From contig JAXLWK010000009.1 in assembly GCA_046328525.1 (NCBI GenBank), positions 1-64,000 of the forward strand: a stretch of DNA of 64,000 bases, given 5' to 3'. The position numbers were made by a program, and so were the translations under genes. This DNA comes from JBDHWG01 sp046328525. Lineage in GTDB: Bacteria > Chloroflexota > Anaerolineae > Epilineales > JAHCIE01. Position 1 is the stretch's first letter. Every line of letters begins with the position of its first letter. Positions 24,980-33,670 of the stretch are shown in pieces. The notes below the pieces were generated by a model, which did not search any database, was not told the DNA's origin, and saw only the letters and a list, made by a program, of their open reading frames with translations.

Positions 24980-27781
24980 GTGTCCGCTAGCCCCCTCGAT
25001 GGCATCCGCAAGCGCCTTGACACGTACCCGCGCTGGCGCGACGCCGCCCTGGTCGCCCTGCTCTGGCTCATCGCCGCCGCCTTCCTCGGCCCGGCGCTCC
25101 TGCCGAACAAGGCGCTCGTCCCCTTCGACCTGCTGTCCATCACGCGGCCGTGGACGGGCATCGGCCTGCCGGCGGCGCACAATACGCTGCCGTCCGACGT
25201 CCTCTTCGAGAACTACCCCAACCGCGTTTTCTTCGACGCCAGCCTGCGCCAGGGTCAGCTTCCCCTGTGGGACCCCAACGCCCTGGCCGGCCGCTCCCTC
25301 ATGGGCGACCCCAACGCCCAGCCGTTCTATCCCCTGAACTATCTGCTGTTCTGGCTGCCCGCCGCGCGCGGCATGACGATCGCCGTGTTCATCAACCTGG
25401 GCCTGGCCGGCAGCCTGATGTATGCGTTCCTGCGCGTCGCGGGCCTCGGCGGTCTCGCGTCCTTCCTGGGCGCGGTGACGTACATGCTCAACGGCGCCCT
25501 CGTCGTCTGGCTGGAGTACCCACCCTTCGCCGCAACCAGCGCCTGGATCCCCGGCGCGCTCCTCGGCTACGAGCTGGCCGTGCGCCGCCGCTGCTGGGTC
25601 TACGCCGGCCTGGGCGGGCTGGCGCTCGGCCTGGCCTTCCTCGGTGGGCAGATCGAGTATCCGGTACTCGTCGGCCTCATCATTGGCGCGTATGGCGCTC
25701 TCCTGACCGTCACCTCGCGGCGCTGGCAGCCGGTCGGCATGGCGGTCGTGCTGGGCCTGGTCGGCATCGGCGCGGCGGCGGTGCAAATCCTGCCCGCCTG
25801 GGAAGCCATCCGCCTGAGCGAGCGCGTCCTCAACGACTATGCCGGCCTGCTCGGTACGCGCGTGCCGTTTCCCAACCTCATCCTGCTCATCGCGCCCGAC
25901 TTCTTCGGCAACCAGGTGACCGGGCGCTACTGGGGAGCGAGCAACTACAACGAGCAGACGGCCTATTTCGCCATCGTCCCGCTGCTCCTGGCCGTCGCCG
26001 CGCCCTTCCTGCGCCGCAATCTCACCACCCTGTTCTGGGCCGGCGTCACCATCCTGGCGACCCTGTGGGTCACCGGGACGCCCCTGCTGCGCCTGGCCGA
26101 GCTTGTGCCTGGCCTGGGCTACTTTGGCCTGTCGCGCATGGTGTTCCTCTACCCCCTGAGCGGCGCCATCCTCGCCGCCAACGCCCTCGACGCCCTGCGG
26201 CAGCCGGAGCAGCGGCGCCGCGCGACGCGCATTCTCGCCATCGCCGCCGGCGCCCTCGCCCTGGCCTACGCCGCCGCCCTGCTCTACCACCTCAAGGACT
26301 TGCAGACGCAGTCGCCGCTCCCCGCCCGCGACTACATCGGCCCACTGCTGTGGCTCGTCCTGGCGCTGGGCGCGGCGCTGCTGGCCGTGCGCTTCCCCCG
26401 CGCCGCCGTTGTCGTCGTCGTCGTCGCCGTCGCGGACCTGTTCGTGTTCGGCGCGGGCTACAACACCGTCAGCGACACGGCCTGGGCCTACCCGACGACC
26501 GACCTCATCGCGCGCCTTCAGGCGGACCGCGAGAAAGAGGTATTCCGCATCGCCACGCTCCAGGCCGAGCAGCTCGTCTTCGGCCCCAACATCCCGAACG
26601 CCCTGGGCCTGGCCGAGCTAGGCGGCTACACCTCGATTCCGCCAGCCCGCACGCGGCGGCTGTGGAGCCAGGCCGAGACCTACGTGCCGATCCCCTGGAT
26701 CAACGACAACACTCTGATTCAGCAGTTCGGCCAGGTGCGCGCGCGGCTCATGGGCATGCTCAACGTCAAGTATTTCGTCGTGCCCGGCGACCCCAGCCTG
26801 CCGGAGTTCAACCTCGCCAACCGCTGCGACGCCGATACGGGCGAGATCTACGGCCCGCGCCGCGTCGGCCAGACCTTCACCGCCTACCAGAACGGCCTCC
26901 ACCGCATAGACCTGCGCTTCCAGACCTATGGCCGCGTCAACAGCGGCACGGTCGGCCTCCACCTCACCGATGCTCCGACGAGCGGCACGCACCTCGCGTA
27001 CAGACAGATAGACGCCGCCGAGATCCAGGACGGCGTCCCGGTCACGTTCTTCTTCGACAAGATTCCCGACTCCGAGAACCGCCAGTTCTACCTGTACGTG
27101 GACGCGCCCGACAGCCAACCCGGCGCGGCGGTCGGCGTGTGCCTGGCGAACACCTGGCTGCCCCACGCGGGCCGCCGCTTCGACAACGGCCAGCCCGTCG
27201 CCGACCCTGGCAGCCTGGCGCTGGGCGTCTACAGCCTGCCGACGACGCTGCTGAAGCGGCGTGGCACGTGGGACGACGTGCGCGTCTACCATAACCCGGC
27301 CTACCTGCCTCGCGCTTATGTCGTGTACAACGTCCAGCCGGTCGGCAGCGACGACGAGGCGCGAGCCGTCGTCCTCAACCCGGCCTTCGACCCCAGCACG
27401 AGCGCCGTCCTGGACGGCTCTGTACCCGACAACATCGCGGCGCTGGCGCAGAACCCACCCATCGCGTACACCGAGGTCGAGAGCATCGCCCACACGCCGC
27501 AGCGCGTGACCATCGAAACCGACACCGAGCGGCCGGGGCTGCTCGTCCTGTCCGATCAGTACTGGCCGGGCTGGCAGGCCGCTGTGGACGGCCAGCCGAC
27601 CCCGATTGTTCACGCGAACTATGTGGTGCGCGGGGTATATCTGCCCGCCGGCCGGCATCAGGTCGAGTTCGTATTCGCGCCAACATCCTTCTACCTCGGC
27701 CTGGGCATCACCCTGGCGACGGTCGCGCTCGTCGTCGCCATCGGCGTCGTCGAGGGGCGGCGACGCAAGAGGGCGGCGTGA
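24980..27781 (+). CDS. YfhO family membrane protein
   Basis: 933 residues from GTG 24980 (GGAG seven bases upstream). About 12 spans to residue 500 with the family pattern: LPNKALVPFDLL, SDVLFENYPNRVFF, LPLWDPNALAGRSLMGDP, QPFYPLNYLLFWL. A large extracytoplasmic beta-rich region follows, with the typical YfhO end LLVLSDQYWPGWQAAVDG and one final span. Members in Firmicutes act in glycosylation of lipoteichoic acid or lipids using polyprenyl-linked sugars. Here the acceptor is unknown. First gene of a two-gene plus-strand operon; it shares GTGA with the next start. Confidence 0.88.
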   Translation: MSASPLDGIRKRLDTYPRWRDAALVALLWLIAAAFLGPALLPNKALVPFDLLSITRPWTGIGLPAAHNTLPSDVLFENYPNRVFFDASLRQGQLPLWDPNALAGRSLMGDPNAQPFYPLNYLLFWLPAARGMTIAVFINLGLAGSLMYAFLRVAGLGGLASFLGAVTYMLNGALVVWLEYPPFAATSAWIPGALLGYELAVRRRCWVYAGLGGLALGLAFLGGQIEYPVLVGLIIGAYGALLTVTSRRWQPVGMAVVLGLVGIGAAAVQILPAWEAIRLSERVLNDYAGLLGTRVPFPNLILLIAPDFFGNQVTGRYWGASNYNEQTAYFAIVPLLLAVAAPFLRRNLTTLFWAGVTILATLWVTGTPLLRLAELVPGLGYFGLSRMVFLYPLSGAILAANALDALRQPEQRRRATRILAIAAGALALAYAAALLYHLKDLQTQSPLPARDYIGPLLWLVLALGAALLAVRFPRAAVVVVVVAVADLFVFGAGYNTVSDTAWAYPTTDLIARLQADREKEVFRIATLQAEQLVFGPNIPNALGLAELGGYTSIPPARTRRLWSQAETYVPIPWINDNTLIQQFGQVRARLMGMLNVKYFVVPGDPSLPEFNLANRCDADTGEIYGPRRVGQTFTAYQNGLHRIDLRFQTYGRVNSGTVGLHLTDAPTSGTHLAYRQIDAAEIQDGVPVTFFFDKIPDSENRQFYLYVDAPDSQPGAAVGVCLANTWLPHAGRRFDNGQPVADPGSLALGVYSLPTTLLKRRGTWDDVRVYHNPAYLPRAYVVYNVQPVGSDDEARAVVLNPAFDPSTSAVLDGSVPDNIAALAQNPPIAYTEVESIAHTPQRVTIETDTERPGLLVLSDQYWPGWQAAVDGQPTPIVHANYVVRGVYLPAGRHQVEFVFAPTSFYLGLGITLATVALVVAIGVVEGRRRKRAA

Positions 27782-29595
27782 GACTCCGCGTCCCGGCGAC
27801 GCTCCACGCGCGCCTCTTCGCCGTCATTCTCCTGGCGTTCGTCCTGCTCGCCGGCTGGTACAGCGTCGCCATTCCCCTGGGCGAGGCGGTGGACGAGATA
27901 CCCCACTTCGAGTACGTGCGCTACGTCGCCACTCACCGCGCCTTGCCGGTCCAGCCCTGGACCGACAACGGCCAGCCGTGGACGGTGACGATGGGCCACC
28001 ACCCGCCGCTGTACTACGCCCTCGCCGCCGCTGCCACATCCGCCATTGACACGTCCGACTACGGCGATGTGGTTAGGGTCAACCCGCACTTCGACTGGAT
28101 CGAGAACGACTTCGGCAACGGCGCGGCCGTGCAGCTCCACTCTGCGGCCGAGAGCTTCCCGTATCAGGGCACGGCGCTGGCGCTGCACGTCCTGCGCGCC
28201 CTGTCCCTCGTCATGGGCCTTGTCACCCTCGCCGCCGTGTACGGCATCGCCCGCCTCGTCGTCCCCGATCTACCCTGGGTCGCCGTCACCGCCGCCGCCA
28301 CCGTCGCCTTCAACCCCTCGTTCATTTTCATGAGCGCCTCGATTCAGAACGACCCGCTCATGACGATGCTGTTCAGTCTCTCGCTATGGTGGATGGTGCG
28401 CGCCCTCGACGACACACCCTCGTACGCATCGGTCGCCATCGGCGGCGCTCTGCTCGGCGCGGCGGCGCTGACCAAGCTCACCGGGCTGAGCCTCATCCCG
28501 CTCTTCGGCCTGACGCTCGTCCTGGTCGCCTACGTCAGACGCGATCTGCGGCGGCTGCTCGTGTCGGCTGTTATACTCTTTGGCGTCGCTGCGCTTGTCG
28601 CGGGCTGGTGGTACGCCCGCAACCAGGCGCTCTACGGCGACCCGCTAGGGTGGGGCATGTACCTCAGCACGTACAGCTTCCTGGCCCGCAATGGCCCCTA
28701 CACCTGGGACATCATCCGCGATGAGGTGCTGAACCAGATCGCCCGCACATCGTGGGGCGCGTTCGGCTACATGCACATCACGCTGCCCAGCCCGATCTGG
28801 AGCGTCTTGTGGGCCATCAGCGGCCTCGCCGTTCTGGCCGCCGCGGTCACCCTCGTCGCCCACCGCCGGGCATTCCTGGGCGCGGGCGCGTGGCAAAAGT
28901 GGCTCATCCTCCTCCTGGCCGTCGCCCTCGTCTTCCTCTCGGTTCTGCGCCACAATCAGGTCATCGCCGCCGGCGCTCATGGGCGCTTCCTGTTCACCGT
29001 CGCCGCGCCGTTCGCCCTCGTCGTCGCCTTCGGGCTGAATGCCGCCACGCTCTTCCGCTGGCCGCGCGGGGTCGCCGCGGCCGTCGGCGGCGGGCTGGCG
29101 CTGTACGCGCTCCTCATTCCGCTCGTCTTCGTCCTGCCCCTGTACGCACCGGCCGAGACCGCAACGACCGCCGCCCGGCAGGCCGCCACGCCGACCGACG
29201 TCTCCTACGGCAATGCCCTGCGCCTGGTCGGCTTCGAGATCGGGCCGGGCCAGGCTCGCCCCGGCGAGCCGCTCTCCCTCGCCTTCTTCTGGCAGCCGCA
29301 GGGCGACGGCCGGCCGGATCTGTATGCCAATGTGCGGCTGCGGAATGGGGAGGGCAAGACGGTGGCGCGCGACGAGTTCTGGCCCGCGCCCAACTCGTCC
29401 ACCAGTGTCTGGGACAGCGACACGACCTATGTCACGCGCCGCGCGCTGCCGCTGCCGCCCGACTTGAAGCCGGGCGCGTACCGCGTCGAAGTCTCCCTGC
29501 GCCTCGGCCAGCTCGGCGAGGCCGTCCCGGCCCTCGACGCGGCAGGCGAGGAAATCGGGACGTGGTTCCGGCTCGCCACGCTCCAGGTGAATTGA
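27778..29595 (+). CDS. DUF2142/GT-C-like membrane glycosyltransferase with C-terminal beta module
   Basis: 605 residues from GTG 27778, overlapping the YfhO stop by four bases. First outer loop: EAVDEIPHFEYVRYVATH and GHHPPLYYAL, the D-E-x-x-H pattern of DUF2142-like enzymes. SASIQNDPLMTMLFSLSLWW sits in a central span pair. About 11 spans, then a C-terminal extracytoplasmic module (LRLVGFEIGPGQARPGEPLS, FFWQPQGDG, GAYRVEVSLRLG). This copy of the module has lost the LYD...RLP ending seen in the neighbours. Ends seven bases before the stop of the convergent gene. Confidence 0.8.
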   Translation: MRLRVPATLHARLFAVILLAFVLLAGWYSVAIPLGEAVDEIPHFEYVRYVATHRALPVQPWTDNGQPWTVTMGHHPPLYYALAAAATSAIDTSDYGDVVRVNPHFDWIENDFGNGAAVQLHSAAESFPYQGTALALHVLRALSLVMGLVTLAAVYGIARLVVPDLPWVAVTAAATVAFNPSFIFMSASIQNDPLMTMLFSLSLWWMVRALDDTPSYASVAIGGALLGAAALTKLTGLSLIPLFGLTLVLVAYVRRDLRRLLVSAVILFGVAALVAGWWYARNQALYGDPLGWGMYLSTYSFLARNGPYTWDIIRDEVLNQIARTSWGAFGYMHITLPSPIWSVLWAISGLAVLAAAVTLVAHRRAFLGAGAWQKWLILLLAVALVFLSVLRHNQVIAAGAHGRFLFTVAAPFALVVAFGLNAATLFRWPRGVAAAVGGGLALYALLIPLVFVLPLYAPAETATTAARQAATPTDVSYGNALRLVGFEIGPGQARPGEPLSLAFFWQPQGDGRPDLYANVRLRNGEGKTVARDEFWPAPNSSTSVWDSDTTYVTRRALPLPPDLKPGAYRVEVSLRLGQLGEAVPALDAAGEEIGTWFRLATLQVN

Positions 29596-29601
29596 CCCCG
29601 T

Positions 29602-31653
29602 TTACTTCGCGGCCAGCATCGCCGGCGTCACCTGCACCCGGCCAAGGGACACGGCGTCCCCCAGCGCCGTCCCCGACGGCCCCGCCGCCGTCAGATTCTG
29701 CTGCGCCGCCGGGTCCCAGACCCGCACTACCACCTCGTACTCACCGGGCGCGAAATCCTTAGGGAAGTCCACCTGCGTCAGGCCGCGCAGCGGCACGCCG
29801 ACCGGGAACGCCGCCGCCGCCAGCCACGGCGCGCTCGGCGCCTGATTGTGCGTCAAGGCGACCCGGCCATCGGCATTCACAAGTTGCACCGCGACCCCCA
29901 GGTCGCCCTCCAGCGGCCGCAGCGCCTCCCAATAGAGTATCCAGCGCAGACCGCCCGGCCCGTTGTCCAACGCATCCGCCCCCACGAGCCGCAGGCGGTC
30001 GCCGAACGTCGCGCCAACGGGCTGCTGCGGGGCCGGCAGGGCGGCCACCGGCGACCAGTCCTTGAGGTCGAAGCGCATCAGGGTGTAGCCGGGGATGTTG
30101 GTACGCACCATCGGCGGCGTCTCGCTGCGCCGCTGAAGCTCGGCGATGACCATGCCGGTCGGGTCGGCGAACTCGTGGTGCCACAGGGCCAGCCACACCC
30201 GGCTGGGGTGCGTCGCCAAGATTTCGTTGAGGCGGTCCGCGCCACCCTGGAAGTTGTACTCGACGTGGACGCCGGTCACCGGCGCCGCGCCGCGGTAGTA
30301 GTAGTCGAAGGCGTAGGGCGCGTCCTCCACCAGGACGATCACGTAGTCTTCCCTGGCGCGCTCCGTCAAGTACTGCGCCGCGCGGCGAGCATCCTCCTGC
30401 GCGGCGACCGGCCGCTGTGTCGCGTCCCACGCCTGCCCACCCATGACGGCGAGCAGCAGCGCGACGAGCGCCACATACGCCACGCGCAGCGCCCGCGTCG
30501 GCCGCCACAGCGCCGCGAACAGGTCCGACGGCGCGGCGACGAACAGGATCGGCATTGCCACGATAGCGTAGCGGGCGGCGAACTTGGGCATCAGCGCGGC
30601 CGCGATGCCCGTCAGCAGGATCGGCGTCGCCGCCGCCAGGGTCACGAGCAGCAGGCGCGCCGCCAGCGGTCGGTCGGTGCGCCAGAGGGTGAGAATGAGA
30701 ATGGCCGCCGCCGCCAGCCCCACCAGCGCCAGGACGCCGAGCGTCCACGTTCCCCCCACCCCCAGCAGGGCGTCCAGGATACGCCCCACCACCTCAATAG
30801 GGTTGAGATTGGCCGCCGGGTAATCCGGGTTCTGGGCAAGACGCTGGGCCTGCATAAGCGCGCCGGGCAGCCAGGGCAGCCAGATCAGGGCGCCAACGGC
30901 CGCCGCCGCCAGCCAGCGCGCCAGGACGCGCCACCCCAGCGCGGCCGCGTAGATGAACAGGGCGGGCAGAATGAAGGCGGAGTAATACAGCGTGTACAGC
31001 ATCCCCGCCAGCGCCACGGCGTGCCACAGCCAGGGGAGCCAATCCCTCGCCCTCTCCCCCCCTCTCCCATTTTGGGAGAGGGGGAGGGGGGGTGAGGGAT
31101 GTTCCCGCGTCGCCCGCAGCAGCGTCACCACGGCCAGCAGCGCCATCAGCGCCGCCAGGCTGTACATGCGCGCCTGCTGTGAGTACGCAATCAGGAACGG
31201 CGCACACGCCACCAGCAGCGCCGCCGGCACGCCGACCGCCAGCACAGCCACAGGCGCGCGTCGGCGGAACACCTCGCGGCCAGCGGCGTAGGCCAGGGCG
31301 ACCGTCAGAACGCCGGGGATCACGCTGGCGAAGCGAGCGGCGAACTCCGTCTGGCCGGCGAGCGCCATCACAGCGTGCAGCCACAGGTAGTGCAGCGGCG
31401 GGTGAAGCCCCTGGTCGGCGAGATACCAGAACATCTCGGACAGGGGTCGCGCAGCGTACAGAATATCGAAGGCTTCATCGTAGAACAGACTGGCGTCGCC
31501 CAGCAGCCAGACGCGGACGACAAACGCCAGGAAGACGGCGAGAGACGCGCCGAGCAGCGCGGCGGCGGCCAGCCAGGACAGGCGCGTGGGCGACGCGGCA
31601 CGCCCCGCCGCGCCGGGCCGCACCTCCCCCGCGCCCTCCGCGTGCTCAGCCAT
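29602..31653 (-). CDS. GT39-like membrane glycosyltransferase, paralogue of the next gene, with in-frame repeat
   Basis: 683 residues. A polar Ala-rich start precedes the first span; then LGDASLFYDEAFDILYAARP (acidic motif), DQGLHPPLHYLWLHAVMA and SQQARMYSLAALMALLAVV, all typical of GT39-like enzymes. About ten spans to residue 420, then a soluble region with DYVIVLVEDAPYAFDYYYRG and VWLALWHHEFADPTGMV, and a terminal beta module. After TLLRATR a polar insert (SPPLPLSQNGRGGERA) is encoded by a hairpin repeat (31042-31101). The neighbouring paralogue has a different copy of the repeat at exactly this place. Last gene of the long minus-strand run from 41577. Confidence 0.82.
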   Translation of the reverse strand: MAEHAEGAGEVRPGAAGRAASPTRLSWLAAAALLGASLAVFLAFVVRVWLLGDASLFYDEAFDILYAARPLSEMFWYLADQGLHPPLHYLWLHAVMALAGQTEFAARFASVIPGVLTVALAYAAGREVFRRRAPVAVLAVGVPAALLVACAPFLIAYSQQARMYSLAALMALLAVVTLLRATREHPSPPLPLSQNGRGGERARDWLPWLWHAVALAGMLYTLYYSAFILPALFIYAAALGWRVLARWLAAAAVGALIWLPWLPGALMQAQRLAQNPDYPAANLNPIEVVGRILDALLGVGGTWTLGVLALVGLAAAAILILTLWRTDRPLAARLLLVTLAAATPILLTGIAAALMPKFAARYAIVAMPILFVAAPSDLFAALWRPTRALRVAYVALVALLLAVMGGQAWDATQRPVAAQEDARRAAQYLTERAREDYVIVLVEDAPYAFDYYYRGAAPVTGVHVEYNFQGGADRLNEILATHPSRVWLALWHHEFADPTGMVIAELQRRSETPPMVRTNIPGYTLMRFDLKDWSPVAALPAPQQPVGATFGDRLRLVGADALDNGPGGLRWILYWEALRPLEGDLGVAVQLVNADGRVALTHNQAPSAPWLAAAAFPVGVPLRGLTQVDFPKDFAPGEYEVVVRVWDPAAQQNLTAAGPSGTALGDAVSLGRVQVTPAMLAAK
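31042..31101. repeat. CCCTCTCCC...GGGAGAGGG repeat inside a coding sequence
   Basis: CCCTCTCCCATTTTGGGAGAGGG forms the core hairpin, flanked by CCCTCGCC and GGTGAGGG. Read in frame as PPLPLSQNGRGGERA. The same family occurs between genes at 22524 and 51007. Confidence 0.8.
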
Positions 31654-31669
31654 CAGCCGCGCCTCGCGT

Positions 31670-33670
31670 TCATTTCGGCAGCATCCCCGGCGTGACCGTC
31701 ACCTTGCCCAGGGACACGCTCTCGCCCAGCGCCTGGCCGTCTGGGCCGGCGGCGGGCAGGTTGCGCTGCTCGCGCGTGTCCCAGACGCGCACCTGGACGT
31801 CGTACTCCCCCGGCATCAGCCCCTTGGGCAGGTCCAGCACCGTCACGCCGCGTACCGGCACGCCGACGGGGAACGCCGCCGTCGCCAGCCACGGTGTGCT
31901 AGGAGCCTGATTGTGCGTCGCCACGACCTTGCCCGCGCCATCCACCAGCTCTACCGTGACCGTGTAGTCCCGGTCCAGCGGCTGCCGCGCCTGCCAGTAG
32001 AATATCCAGCGCAGCGCGCCCGGCTCGCCGCCGAACGGGTCCACGCCGGTCAGGGTCAGGTGCTCACCAAACGTCGCCCCGATCGGCTGCTTAGGCGTCG
32101 GGATCGCCGCCACCGGCGACCAGTCCTTGAGATTGAAGCGCATCAGGGTGTAACCGGGAATCTGGGTGCGGACGAACGGCTCGCCCTCACTGCGCCGCGA
32201 CAGCTCCGCCAGCACCATGCCGGTCGGGTCGGCGAACTCATGGTGCCACAGCAACACCCACACGCGGCCCGGCTCGCGGGACAGGAGGTCGTTGAGCACG
32301 CGCGCCCCGTTCTCGAAGTCGTAGGCGACGTGGATGCCCCAGCGCGGCGTCTGCCCCGCGTAGTAGTAGTCGAAGGCATAGGGCGCGTCCTCGACCAGGA
32401 CGATGGCGTCATCCTCCCGCGCCCGCTCGGTGAGGTACTGGCCCATGCGCCGGGCGTCCTCCTGGGGCGACCAGGTCGTCTGGGCAGCGCGCACGCCCTC
32501 GCGCCCAGAGAGGACGAGGGCGGCGACGAGAACGGCGGCATACGCCAGGCGAAAAACCCGCTGCGGCCGCCACAGCGCCTCGAACACGATCATCACCAGC
32601 GCCACGTACAACGCCGGCGCGGCGACGATGGCGTACCGCGCGGCGAACTTCGGCGCGAGCGCGACGGCGATGCCCGTCAGCGCGATGGGAACGCCCGCCG
32701 CGAGGGCGACGAGCAGCTCGCGCCGCGCCAGGTCCTTGTCGCGTAGCCAGCGCCGCGCCAGGAACAAGGCCGCCCCGACCACGGCGGCGGCCAGGAGGAG
32801 CAGCGCCAGGCGCGTCGAGCCGATGGCGAGGAAGCTGCCCAGGATGCGCCCGATGACGCCCAGCGGGTTCAGCTCGGCCGGGAAGAAGTCCGGGTGCGCC
32901 GCCAGCCGCGCCATCTGGGCAGCGGCAGGGGCCAGCCACGGCAAGAAGAGGACGAACGCGACGGCGACAGCGGCCAGCCAGCGCAAGAAGACGCGCCGGC
33001 CGCACAACGCCGCGTAGACCAACAGCGCCGGCAGGAGGAGGGCGGTCAGGTAGAGGGTGTAGAACATGCCGGCCAGCGCCACAACGTGCAGCGCCCACGG
33101 CCAAATCACTGTCCAGCGCCGCCCACTCTCTGTCTCCCCCTCTCCCACAAGGGGAGAGGGGGCAAGGGGGTGAGGGTCCTGGCGTGTCGCCCTGAGCAAA
33201 CTCGCTACCGCCAGCAGCCCCCACATGGCCGCCAGGCTGTACATCCGCGCTTCCTGGGAGGTGTAGATGAGGAACGGCGACAGCGCCACGAGCAGCGCCG
33301 CCGGCACGCCCGCTGCCAACGCGGCGATGCCCAGGCGCTCGCGGCCGGCGTAGACCTCGGTGAGTGTAGCATACGCCAGGGGAATGAGGAGGACACCGGG
33401 GATAAGGCTCACCCAGCGGACGGCAAACTCGCCGCGGCCGTCCACCAGCATCCAGGCGTGCAGGAGAAGGTAGTATAGCGGCGGATGCAGGTCCTCGTGC
33501 ACCAGCGTGGCGAGCATGGCGGGCAAGGGGCGGCCGGCAAACGCCACGCTCAGCCCCTCGTCAAACCACAGGCTTGCGTCGCCCAGCGACCAGACGCGCG
33601 CCGCAAAGGCCGCCAGCGTGACCGCGAGCATCGCCAGGAACGCCCAGCGCCGCGGGAGAGATTTCTTCAT
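31670..33670 (-). CDS. GT39-like membrane glycosyltransferase, paralogue of the previous gene, with in-frame repeat
   Basis: 666 residues from ATG 33670, overlapping the GT4 stop by four bases (ATGA). Same architecture as 29602-31653: LGDASLWFDEGLSVAFAGRP, HEDLHPPLYYLLLHAWML, SQEARMYSLAAMWGLLAVA, then DDAIVLVEDAPYAFDYYYAG, VWVLLWHHEFADPTGMVLAE and YTLMRFNLKDWSPVAAIP, ending in the beta module. The pair clearly arose by duplication. The insert after SLLRATR (HPLAPSPLVGEGETESG) is repeat-derived (33131-33178). Predicted to transfer a sugar from a polyprenyl-phosphate donor on the outer membrane face. Confidence 0.82.
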   Translation of the reverse strand: MKKSLPRRWAFLAMLAVTLAAFAARVWSLGDASLWFDEGLSVAFAGRPLPAMLATLVHEDLHPPLYYLLLHAWMLVDGRGEFAVRWVSLIPGVLLIPLAYATLTEVYAGRERLGIAALAAGVPAALLVALSPFLIYTSQEARMYSLAAMWGLLAVASLLRATRQDPHPLAPSPLVGEGETESGRRWTVIWPWALHVVALAGMFYTLYLTALLLPALLVYAALCGRRVFLRWLAAVAVAFVLFLPWLAPAAAQMARLAAHPDFFPAELNPLGVIGRILGSFLAIGSTRLALLLLAAAVVGAALFLARRWLRDKDLARRELLVALAAGVPIALTGIAVALAPKFAARYAIVAAPALYVALVMIVFEALWRPQRVFRLAYAAVLVAALVLSGREGVRAAQTTWSPQEDARRMGQYLTERAREDDAIVLVEDAPYAFDYYYAGQTPRWGIHVAYDFENGARVLNDLLSREPGRVWVLLWHHEFADPTGMVLAELSRRSEGEPFVRTQIPGYTLMRFNLKDWSPVAAIPTPKQPIGATFGEHLTLTGVDPFGGEPGALRWIFYWQARQPLDRDYTVTVELVDGAGKVVATHNQAPSTPWLATAAFPVGVPVRGVTVLDLPKGLMPGEYDVQVRVWDTREQRNLPAAGPDGQALGESVSLGKVTVTPGMLPK
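33131..33178. repeat. CCCTCTCCC...GGGAGAGGG repeat inside a coding sequence
   Basis: CCCCCTCTCCCACAAGGGGAGAGGGGG forms the core hairpin, with GGTGAGGG on the right flank. Read in frame as PLAPSPLVGEGE. It sits at the site homologous to the repeat at 31042-31101 in the paralogue, but with a different core. Confidence 0.8.

Noticed and set aside
24797..26290. Long minus-strand frame opposite the YfhO gene
   Set aside because: Glu/Gln/Gly/Arg-rich antisense translation; the plus strand encodes a clear YfhO protein.
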